The translations under genes were made by a program, and so were the position numbers. The notes beneath the pieces were generated by a model. It was not told where the DNA came from. It ran no database searches and worked only from the letters and a program-made list of their open reading frames with translations. This document shows, piece by piece, positions 10,745 to 18,650 of a stretch of DNA of 47,837 bases. This DNA comes from Leadbetterella sp. (GTDB taxonomy: Bacteria; Bacteroidota; Bacteroidia; Cytophagales; Spirosomataceae). Each line of letters starts with the position of its first letter. Position 1 is the stretch's first letter. Location of the stretch: NCBI GenBank assembly GCA_021740125.1, contig JAIPAJ010000005.1, positions 1-47,837 on the forward strand, given 5' to 3'.

Positions 10745-12604
10745 ATGTCCATAGGAAAATTGAAAAGAGAGCAAGAAGAAACCATAAAAATTGAGAGAAA
10801 GACCTCAGCAAAGCCGATTCTTTTTGAAATAGCCTGGGAGGTTTGTAATCAAGTGGGTGGTATTTACACCGTTATTCGATCCAAAGTACCAGCCATGGTG
10901 GAAGAATGGGGCGATAATTACTGTCTTATTGGGCCATATTTTGCACAAACTGCGGGTATAGAATTTGAAAGATTAGACAACGACGACTCCATATTTTCTA
11001 AAGCTGCACAAGGGTTAAGAGATAAAGGTATGGAAGTATTCTATGGTCGTTGGTTAGTAACTGGTAAGCCTAGAATTATCTTGGTTGATTTCAACGCTAA
11101 TTTGGCCAAAGTGGATATGCTCAAGTTTGAGCTTTGGGAAAGACATAAAATATCGACAATCAATTGTGAAGATTTGGTAAACCGAGTGATTGCTTTTGGT
11201 GATTTGGTGAAGCAATACCTTCAATCTTTTGTCGAAGATCACAACAAAAAACAAGAGGTAATTGCTCATTTCCATGAATGGATGGCTTCTACTGCACTAA
11301 TAGATTTAAGAAAAGACAAGGTCAATATTGGCACCGTGTTTACTACCCACGCCACTATGTTGGGAAGATACATTGCGGGTAATGTTAACGACTTTTATGA
11401 AAAACTACACAGATATGATTGGGAAAAAGAAGCCAAAAACTATGGCATTGAAGCCCAAGCAGGCATAGAAAGACAGTCGGCTCAGCTATGTCATGTATTG
11501 ACAACGGTTAGTGATGTTACAGCAAAAGAATGCGAAGTGTTTTTTGGAAGAATTTGTGATTTAATTCTTCCCAATGGCTTAAACATTACCCGATTTGCAG
11601 CTACGCACGAGTTTCAGAATTTGCACCTCAAATACAAGCAGAAAATTAATCAGTTTGTGATGGGCCATTTCTTTCAGAGCTACTCATGGGATCTTGACAA
11701 TACCTTGTATTTCTTTACATCGGGTCGATATGAGTTCAAAAATAAAGGCTATGACCTTACCTTAGAAGCCCTTAAAAGGTTGAATTTTAAGATTGTACAG
11801 TCTGGATTAGATATGACTGTAGTGATGTTTATGATTACCAAAAACCCTGTCCATTCTATTGATCCTCAGGTGCTCCAGTCACGTGCGGTTATGGAAGAAA
11901 TCCGCCAGACTTGCGAGTCGATTGAGAAGGAAATTGGAGAGCATCTCTTTCATGCATCTGCATCCAATGAAGATGTAAACTTGCCAGATCTTAATGAATT
12001 TGTAAATGAATATTGGAGACTAAGACTAAGAAGAACTATACAAACTTGGAGAACCAAAACGCTTCCTCGAACTGTTACGCATTTACTTAAAGAGCCTGAC
12101 GACATCACGGATTTCTTTGAGAAAACTAACCTCATGAATCACCAGCAAGACAGGGTTAAGTTTGTATATCATCCTGATTTTATTTCGCCTACCAATCCAC
12201 TTTTTGGTTTAGAGTATAGCCAATTTGTGAGAGGTTGTCACTTGGGTGTTTTCCCAAGTTATTATGAGCCATGGGGTTATACACCGCTAGAGTGCGTTGT
12301 GCGAGGTATTCCTACGGTTACCAGTGACCTTTCGGGTTTTGGAGATTTTATGATGCAGCTGATGGATGATTATGAAAATGTGGGTGTTTATGTAGTAAAT
12401 CGGAAAGACCAAAACTTCGACAAAGCAGCAGACCAATTGGCCAATATCATGTTTAAGTTTGTAACCATGACTCGACGTGATAGAATTATGCAAAGGAATA
12501 GAGTAGAAAACATATCTGATGTGTTTGATTGGACCAACCTCAGGGCTTATTATGACACCGCCCATGATTTGGCCTTGAAGAAAAAAGGTTTGGGGAAAAG
12601 TTAA
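10745..12604 (+). CDS. GT3-family (eukaryotic-type) glycogen/starch synthase
   Basis: 619 aa; FEIAWEVCNQVGGIYTVIRSKVPAMVEEWGDNYCLIGPYF, FPSYYEPWGYTPLECVVRGIPTVTSDLSGFG. Confidence 0.93.
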   Translation: MSIGKLKREQEETIKIERKTSAKPILFEIAWEVCNQVGGIYTVIRSKVPAMVEEWGDNYCLIGPYFAQTAGIEFERLDNDDSIFSKAAQGLRDKGMEVFYGRWLVTGKPRIILVDFNANLAKVDMLKFELWERHKISTINCEDLVNRVIAFGDLVKQYLQSFVEDHNKKQEVIAHFHEWMASTALIDLRKDKVNIGTVFTTHATMLGRYIAGNVNDFYEKLHRYDWEKEAKNYGIEAQAGIERQSAQLCHVLTTVSDVTAKECEVFFGRICDLILPNGLNITRFAATHEFQNLHLKYKQKINQFVMGHFFQSYSWDLDNTLYFFTSGRYEFKNKGYDLTLEALKRLNFKIVQSGLDMTVVMFMITKNPVHSIDPQVLQSRAVMEEIRQTCESIEKEIGEHLFHASASNEDVNLPDLNEFVNEYWRLRLRRTIQTWRTKTLPRTVTHLLKEPDDITDFFEKTNLMNHQQDRVKFVYHPDFISPTNPLFGLEYSQFVRGCHLGVFPSYYEPWGYTPLECVVRGIPTVTSDLSGFGDFMMQLMDDYENVGVYVVNRKDQNFDKAADQLANIMFKFVTMTRRDRIMQRNRVENISDVFDWTNLRAYYDTAHDLALKKKGLGKS

Positions 12605-12624
12605 AATCCTGAATTTTGTAAATG

Positions 12625-12660
12625 ATTGTAAATTAAGTATTTACAATGATTTTTTGTTTT
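12625..12660 (+). terminator. Intrinsic terminator downstream of glycogen synthase
   Basis: Perfect 9-bp stem attgtaaat/atttacaat with 5-nt loop, then gattttttgtttt. Confidence 0.7.
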
Positions 12661-12685
12661 TTGGTATTAAAATCGTGCAATTTTG

Positions 12686-12693
12686 TATTTTTG
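12686..12693 (+). promoter_or_regulatory. Candidate Bacteroidota -7 element (TATTTTTG) upstream of plsY
   Basis: Matches TAnnTTTG; a TTTG-type upstream element is present at slightly long spacing. Confidence 0.4.
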
Positions 12694-12716
12694 CAGAATA
12701 ATATTCAAAAGACCGA

Positions 12717-13313
12717 ATGTATTTGAAAATTGGCATTTTCGTTTTGGCATATTTAATGGGTTCTATACCTACAGCGTTTTGGTATGCAAAATATTTTCAT
12801 GGAATAGATATCAGGCAGCACGGAAGTGGTAATGTTGGGGCTACTAATTCATTAAGAGTTTTAGGAAAAAAAGCCGGAATAATCGTTTTGATATTTGATT
12901 TGCTAAAAGGACTTTCGCCGGTATTACTGAGTAGATATTTTGGTTTTTCAGAGGAACAAACTTTTTTGGTGGGGATAGTAAGTATTTTGGGGCATATTTG
13001 GTCGGTCTTTGCCAATTTTAAAGGTGGAAAGGGTATTGCAACATCTCTGGGTGTAATTCTAGCGGTATCGCCTGCTGGTGCTGGTGTGAGTGTTTTGGTA
13101 TTTGTTGTTGTGGTTTATTTTACAAAATTCGTTTCCCTAGGTTCTTTATTGGCAGGATTAACATTTGTTCTATATTATTTACTTTTCAATTTCAGCCATA
13201 CATCAATGTCGTTAATTGCCTTTTTATTATTTGTACTTTTGGTGTATACCCATCGAGAAAATATTAAAAAACTACTAAAAGGAACTGAAAATAAGCTTTC
13301 ATCAAAAAATTAA
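12717..13313 (+). CDS. plsY: Glycerol-3-phosphate acyltransferase PlsY
   Basis: 198 aa; LMGSIPTAFWYAK, GSGNVGATNSLRVLGKKAG, FKGGKGIATSLG. Confidence 0.96.
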   Translation: MYLKIGIFVLAYLMGSIPTAFWYAKYFHGIDIRQHGSGNVGATNSLRVLGKKAGIIVLIFDLLKGLSPVLLSRYFGFSEEQTFLVGIVSILGHIWSVFANFKGGKGIATSLGVILAVSPAGAGVSVLVFVVVVYFTKFVSLGSLLAGLTFVLYYLLFNFSHTSMSLIAFLLFVLLVYTHRENIKKLLKGTENKLSSKN

Positions 13314-13314
13314 G

Positions 13315-13998
13315 CTACTCTAAAACTTCCTTCAAAACAGCCATTGAACGTAGATTGCCGAAACCTTCCACATGAATTTTATAGTATAAGCGTATCAGGT
13401 CCAAGACCTTTATTCTAAGAGCCTTGCTGATTTGTAAGCTTGAACCAAAGTCCTGTTGAATCAGCTCTTTAATAAGTTTTTTCTCTTCAAAGTTTACCGG
13501 TATAGCGTGTTCGTTAAGTTGATTCACCACGTCATCTTCACTCTCTGGACCAAAACCCAGGTAAAAACAATAATTAATCAAAAAATAAAGATGGAAATTC
13601 TCTATTTGTTCCTCGTGTTGGTCTAAATATTTTAGAGAGTCCTCTAAGAAATTAAAAAGTGGGGTATTTTCAGAATGTTCTTTGAGACTGTTATTCAGGA
13701 CTTCGTTTATGAAGATTGCCATGCTTGATTTCTTGATGTCTACCGTTATAGTGTGAAAGGGATACAAGCATTTTATTTCAGATATTCGATGGATTTCTTT
13801 TTTTGTGTCATGATAGACCACTAAGTCAAGCAAAGTAAGTGGCTGGAATAAAGCAATTTTGTTTTTTCCTTTAGCACTTCTTACACCATTTTCAATGTAA
13901 GTTTGAATTCCAAATGCTTCAGTATAGATTTTTACAATGATGGATGTTTCTTTGTATTTAACAAAACTGATTACAATTCCCTTAGTTTTATGTAGCAT
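13315..13998 (-). CDS. recO: DNA repair protein RecO
   Basis: 227 aa; MLHKTKGIVISFVKYKETSIIVKIYTEAFGIQTYIENGVRS is typical of the RecO N-terminus. Confidence 0.9.
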   Translation of the reverse strand: MLHKTKGIVISFVKYKETSIIVKIYTEAFGIQTYIENGVRSAKGKNKIALFQPLTLLDLVVYHDTKKEIHRISEIKCLYPFHTITVDIKKSSMAIFINEVLNNSLKEHSENTPLFNFLEDSLKYLDQHEEQIENFHLYFLINYCFYLGFGPESEDDVVNQLNEHAIPVNFEEKKLIKELIQQDFGSSLQISKALRIKVLDLIRLYYKIHVEGFGNLRSMAVLKEVLE

Positions 13999-14578
13999 GA
14001 TACAACAAAAATAAGAAAATTAAAAGCCAAAGTGCATCCAAAAAGTGCCAATAAATATAAATGAGTTTGAAATTAAGCTGATTTGGAGGATTAACACTGT
14101 ATACAAATGAATCAACATAAGATTTGTTTCTAAAAACCTTAGCAACAGTGACAGAAAGAGCTACAATCCCACCAAATGCATGCAAAATATGCAAACCGGA
14201 AAGTATGAATAAAAAAGAAGCTCCAGTATGATTGGCCATCGTAAAGCCTTTACTGGATAATTCCATCCACCCAGTAATTTGTAAAACTAAGAAGAGTAGC
14301 CCAAATAAGTAGGTTAACCCCAAATATCTTTTAAAAGCAATAAATTGCTGCTCAAACAGTTCTTTTTTGGCTAAAAATATGGTTAAACTGCTCAAAATAA
14401 TTACTAATGAACTGGCCCAAAAAACTTTAGGTATGACCAAAGGAATATTTTGGTTAATTAATTCTTTTTTCAGAAAAATTAGAAAAATAGCTAAGAACAA
14501 AAGTCCACTGCCCAAAATGGCCAAATATAGCATGAATGCAAATGGCTCTCTTCTTTTACTAAATTTGTTTTCGCTCAT
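13988..14578 (-). CDS. Cytochrome c oxidase subunit III-like protein
   Basis: 196 aa, about 5 TM; SGLHILHAFGGIVAL and YIYWHFLDALWLLIFLFLL resemble heme-copper oxidase subunit III. Confidence 0.8.
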   Translation of the reverse strand: MSENKFSKRREPFAFMLYLAILGSGLLFLAIFLIFLKKELINQNIPLVIPKVFWASSLVIILSSLTIFLAKKELFEQQFIAFKRYLGLTYLFGLLFLVLQITGWMELSSKGFTMANHTGASFLFILSGLHILHAFGGIVALSVTVAKVFRNKSYVDSFVYSVNPPNQLNFKLIYIYWHFLDALWLLIFLFLLYHAT

Positions 14579-14803
14579 TTTTTGATTCTCGGCTTTCTTA
14601 GATATTCAATTTATTGTTGACTTCTATTATCAAACAAAGGTTTTAAATAAAAGTTTGATTCATTTGTATTTTAAATTCCTAGCAAACAAAAAGTCTATAA
14701 ATCCTTATTTTCAAGCTTATTTCTTTCAATTTTATAAATACATATCATTCAAATACTGTTTTGTAATGTTTTTCTTCGACCTTTGCACCGAGAAAAATAC
14801 AAG

Positions 14804-16114
14804 ATGAAAACAAAAGGAAATCGAAAGTCGAAAATAAATATAGTAACGCTAGGTTGTTCAAAAAACTTAGTGGACTCAGAGATATTATATACGCAACTTA
14901 AAGGAAATGGCTTAACTGTTACTCACGAAGCAGAAAATGACGATGCTCAAATTGTAGTTATCAATACTTGTGGATTTATAGACAATGCTAAGCAAGAAAG
15001 CATAGACACAATATTAAGATATGTAGAAGCCAAAGAGGCAGGGCATATTGAAAAAGTTATCGTTACGGGTTGTTTATCACATCGTTATAAAGACGAATTG
15101 GAGAAAGAAATTCCGATGGTAGACTCTTGGTTTGGTACTAATGAACTTCCTCGCCTACTAAAAACGCTTAAGGCTGACTACAAGAAAGAACTGGTTGGTG
15201 AAAGGCTATTAACTACACCTGCTCATTATGCATATCTTAAGATTGCAGAAGGTTGCGACAGACCCTGTAGCTTTTGTGCTATTCCGCTTATGAGAGGCAA
15301 ACACGAGTCTCGCCCCATGGAAGAGTTATTGCTATCTGCCAAAAACTTGGCCGCAAAAGGTACAAAAGAAATCATCCTCATAGCCCAAGACCTCACTTAT
15401 TATGGTTTAGATATTTATAAAAAACGAAATCTTGCCGAGTTTTTAGATAGATTGTCAGATGTAGAAGGTATCGATTGGATTCGTTTACAATACGCCTATC
15501 CTTCTGGTTTTCCGATGGATATTTTGGATGTTATGGCCAGCAAGCCTAATATTTGTAAATATCTTGATATGCCTTTACAGCATGGTTCTTCAGAAATGTT
15601 GAAAATTATGCGAAGAGGTATAGATAGGCCTAAAACAGAGCAACTTTTGGCGGACATTAGAAGTAAGGTGTCAGATATAGCCATCCGAACAACTCTCATT
15701 GCTGGACATCCGGGTGAAACAGAAGAAATGTTTGAAGAAATGCATGATTTCGTAAAATCTCAGCGATTTGATAGGCTTGGAGTTTTTCAATATTCACATG
15801 AAGATGATACCCATTCTTATCAAATGAACGATGATATATCAGCAGAAGAAAAGCAAGAAAGGGTAGATATAATCATGGAACTACAGCAAGGAATTTCTGA
15901 GGAACTCAATCAAAAGAAAGTAGGAAATACGTATAAAGTACTTTTTGATAGAAAAGAAAGCGGTTATTTCATAGGAAGAACCCAGTTTGATTCTCCAGAA
16001 GTTGACAACGAGGTGTTGGTTTCTGCTGACGAATATGTTCGACTTGGAGATTTTGCTGATGTAAAAATAACCAATGCTGCCGAATTTGATTTATACGGAA
16101 CACTCGTGAAATAG
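14804..16114 (+). CDS. rimO: Ribosomal protein S12 methylthiotransferase RimO (ORF opens at 14783; MKTKGNRKSKINIVTLGCSKN start preferred)
   Basis: NIVTLGCSKNLVDSEIL, CDRPCSFCAIPLMRGKHESRP radical SAM motif, TRAM-like C-terminus. Confidence 0.96.
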   Translation: MKTKGNRKSKINIVTLGCSKNLVDSEILYTQLKGNGLTVTHEAENDDAQIVVINTCGFIDNAKQESIDTILRYVEAKEAGHIEKVIVTGCLSHRYKDELEKEIPMVDSWFGTNELPRLLKTLKADYKKELVGERLLTTPAHYAYLKIAEGCDRPCSFCAIPLMRGKHESRPMEELLLSAKNLAAKGTKEIILIAQDLTYYGLDIYKKRNLAEFLDRLSDVEGIDWIRLQYAYPSGFPMDILDVMASKPNICKYLDMPLQHGSSEMLKIMRRGIDRPKTEQLLADIRSKVSDIAIRTTLIAGHPGETEEMFEEMHDFVKSQRFDRLGVFQYSHEDDTHSYQMNDDISAEEKQERVDIIMELQQGISEELNQKKVGNTYKVLFDRKESGYFIGRTQFDSPEVDNEVLVSADEYVRLGDFADVKITNAAEFDLYGTLVK

Positions 16115-16138
16115 TAAATAAAGATTTTTCGTCTTAGT

Positions 16139-17395
16139 TTATCTCAAATACATTGGAAATCTAGTAAAACGAAGTCCAATTGTGAAGTCTAATCTATTGA
16201 GATTAATCGGCGTTGCGAGTTTAATTTTTTCTACTTTGTTGTCAATGGTACTTATTTCTCCGTAGTTATACCCTCCTTCAAGGCTTAGAACTATATCTCT
16301 GCCAAATATGTCGTTACCCAAAAGGAAATCCAAACCAAGTGTGGCTGCAGCTCCATAAGATTGGCCTTTAAAATGAAACGCAGAATTGTTGGTAAGGCCC
16401 TTATCTGAATATAAATGCATACCTGGACTCAATGTTAATATTGCAAAAGTCTTATAGTCAATACTTTTTCTAAACAAAAAAGTTGGTCCAATAAACTTGT
16501 GTGAGATTTTGTTGGAAAGCTGTCCGCCCTTGATGGCTTCTTGAGAAAACAGGTCGGGATAATCCAAACTCGTGCTTGAATTCCTCGCTTGATAATTAGT
16601 ATAGGTAGCACCAATTCCAACATGGTCTCCAAAGAAGTAGGCAGCATCTACTCCAAACATCCAACCTCTCAATAGTTTTTCTTTGTATAGCCCATATGGT
16701 GAGGTGTCAGAATTGGGGGCAATAATATTCCCCAATCCACCTTTTGCACCTATTCTATATTTTAGATAGTTTTTAAACTCAGAAACTGGTTCTTCATCTG
16801 CCAAAGGCGATACTTCAACTTTTTCTTTTTTTGGCTCGGTTTTTTCTATTGGCTTTTCAGTTTTTGAGGTTTCAACTGGCTTTTCGTCCGTTAGCGGTTC
16901 AGTGGTTTTATCTGCTTTCTTTTCAACGGCATTGGCCGTTTTGGATTTGTCCAAACTGCTTTTTGTGGGCTCGGTTTCTGTTTTTTCAGAATTCTTTTTA
17001 TTGTCGGATTTGGCTACTTCATTTTTCTTAGACTCAACCTTTTTTGTGTTTGCACTGTTGGGTTGTTTTTCTTCTGAAGTAGATGGATTAAGTGGAACAG
17101 CTCTGTTTGACTGACCAGATTTGCTTTTTTCAATAAGTTTGTCGTTTTGCAAAACATCCGTTGTATAGTAGGCATATTTAAAAGAAGATACCAAATTTTT
17201 AAATATCTCATTTCTAAGAACCTTGTTTTTAGGACCCAAATACGCATATACAAATCTAGTAGGAGTTTCATCTAGAATTTTACATCTAATTTCTTCCCCC
17301 GCTTGAGTAACAATCAAATCCTTTTGTGCGAAGGTTTTGGTACCCAAAAGTGTAAAGCACAAAACAGCAATAACCTTAAATAAAAGTTTGGTCAT
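16139..17395 (-). CDS. Outer-membrane beta-barrel-like protein with N-terminal domain and long Lys/Glu/Thr/Ser/Pro linker
   Basis: Signal peptide MTKLLFKVIAVLCFTLLGTKTFAQ, low-complexity middle, glycine-rich barrel-like C-terminal half. Confidence 0.75.
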   Translation of the reverse strand: MTKLLFKVIAVLCFTLLGTKTFAQKDLIVTQAGEEIRCKILDETPTRFVYAYLGPKNKVLRNEIFKNLVSSFKYAYYTTDVLQNDKLIEKSKSGQSNRAVPLNPSTSEEKQPNSANTKKVESKKNEVAKSDNKKNSEKTETEPTKSSLDKSKTANAVEKKADKTTEPLTDEKPVETSKTEKPIEKTEPKKEKVEVSPLADEEPVSEFKNYLKYRIGAKGGLGNIIAPNSDTSPYGLYKEKLLRGWMFGVDAAYFFGDHVGIGATYTNYQARNSSTSLDYPDLFSQEAIKGGQLSNKISHKFIGPTFLFRKSIDYKTFAILTLSPGMHLYSDKGLTNNSAFHFKGQSYGAAATLGLDFLLGNDIFGRDIVLSLEGGYNYGEISTIDNKVEKIKLATPINLNRLDFTIGLRFTRFPMYLR

Positions 17396-17824
17396 TTTTA
17401 TGTATAATAAATTTAATAATACTAAATTCTTGAGCATCGAAATGCAAAAATAATCAAAAACTATCTAATACTTTGAGAAAGTACATAACTGTACCTTTAA
17501 ATATGCTTCTTGAAATTTATAAATTACAATAATCGTACCGAAATCTTATGTGAACACTAAACGTTAAAAAACAAACATAATTTTGAATAAACAGTTTATT
17601 TAGACACCATTTCATTAAGTTTGAGCTTAATTAATTTAAAAAATCTTGAGAGATTATTGTCTAATTATAGTTTATTAACTTACCGTTAACTAATTTTTTT
17701 TATTCAAAATTTGACTTTTAAAAATTTAATGTTTTATATTTCGGAAAAATATTTCTTCAATTTAAAAAACAGCGTTTGTACAATATGATATAAAACTCTA
17801 CGTTAACTAATCTGAAAATACATA

Positions 17825-18430
17825 ATGGAAAAAATCCTAGTTAACGAAAGTGAGCTTATATCAGCGTATATACGTGGAGATGAAAAGGCATTCGCCACGC
17901 TTGTTAATCGATACAAGTCCAAAGTTTATACTACTATTTACCTTGTTGTGAAAGACAGTTATGTCGCTGAAGACCTAACACAAGATACCTTTATTAAGGC
18001 TATAAGGACTTTAAAAGAAGGCAGGTATAACGAAGAAGGCAAGTTCTTGCCATGGATTCTTCGCATAGCCCACAATTTGGCCATTGACTATTTTCGTAGG
18101 GCAAAACGTTATCCTAACGTAGTTTTTGAGGATGGAAGTAGTGTGTTCAACTCTCTCAATTTCGCTGAAGATTCTATTGAGTCAGCTCAAATCAAGAAAG
18201 AATCTTACGAACATCTGAGAAGTATGATCAAGAAGTTGCCGGAGCAACAACGCGAAGTTTTGGTTATGAGGCATTACGAAGACCTCAGTTTCCAAGAAAT
18301 AGCCGAAGCTACGGGCGTGAGTATCAATACTGCATTGGGCCGTATGCGTTATGCTCTTATCAATCTGAGAAAATTGATGAGTAAAACAAAATATGCCTAT
18401 GACACAAACCTGTACATCAACGCAGAATGA
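17825..18430 (+). CDS. ECF-type RNA polymerase sigma factor
   Basis: 201 aa; LTQDTFIKAIRTLKEGRYNEEGKFLPWILRIAHNLAIDYFRR (sigma-2), LPEQQREVLVMRHYEDLSFQEIAEATGVSINTALGRMRYAL (sigma-4). Confidence 0.95.
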   Translation: MEKILVNESELISAYIRGDEKAFATLVNRYKSKVYTTIYLVVKDSYVAEDLTQDTFIKAIRTLKEGRYNEEGKFLPWILRIAHNLAIDYFRRAKRYPNVVFEDGSSVFNSLNFAEDSIESAQIKKESYEHLRSMIKKLPEQQREVLVMRHYEDLSFQEIAEATGVSINTALGRMRYALINLRKLMSKTKYAYDTNLYINAE

Positions 18431-18635
18431 GATTGTTCGTTACATTTATAATGAAACCTCGAGTTCTGAAAATGTTATCATTGAGACCTCTTTAATTTAT
18501 GACAATGATTTATTGGAGTTCTACCTCGACTGTATCGAGATAAAAGAAGAAATGAACCAGATAAATCTAAGTCCAAGAGAAACGACGATACAAAACATCT
18601 TAAATTTTTCTAAAAGCTTTAGACCTGCGATTTAA
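18393..18635 (+). CDS. Small hypothetical protein overlapping the sigma gene; candidate soluble anti-sigma (alternative start 18399)
   Basis: 80 aa or less, helical and acidic; overlaps the sigma 3' end in another frame; ends in a strong terminator. Confidence 0.6.
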   Translation: MPMTQTCTSTQNEIVRYIYNETSSSENVIIETSLIYDNDLLEFYLDCIEIKEEMNQINLSPRETTIQNILNFSKSFRPAI

Positions 18636-18650
18636 TCGCAGGTTTTTTTT
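18623..18650 (+). terminator. Intrinsic terminator of the sigma/small-protein operon
   Basis: Perfect 8-bp stem acctgcga/tcgcaggt, loop tttaa, then T-run. Confidence 0.9.

Noticed and set aside
14631-14672. Inverted repeat atcaaac...gtttgat between the COX3-like gene and rimO
   Set aside because: Short arms with a long loop in AT-rich DNA; likely chance
16831-17114. Overlapping plus-strand ORFs opposite the low-complexity linker
   Set aside because: They arise from the K/E-rich linker codons read antisense (Phe/Leu/Ser-rich), not from independent genes
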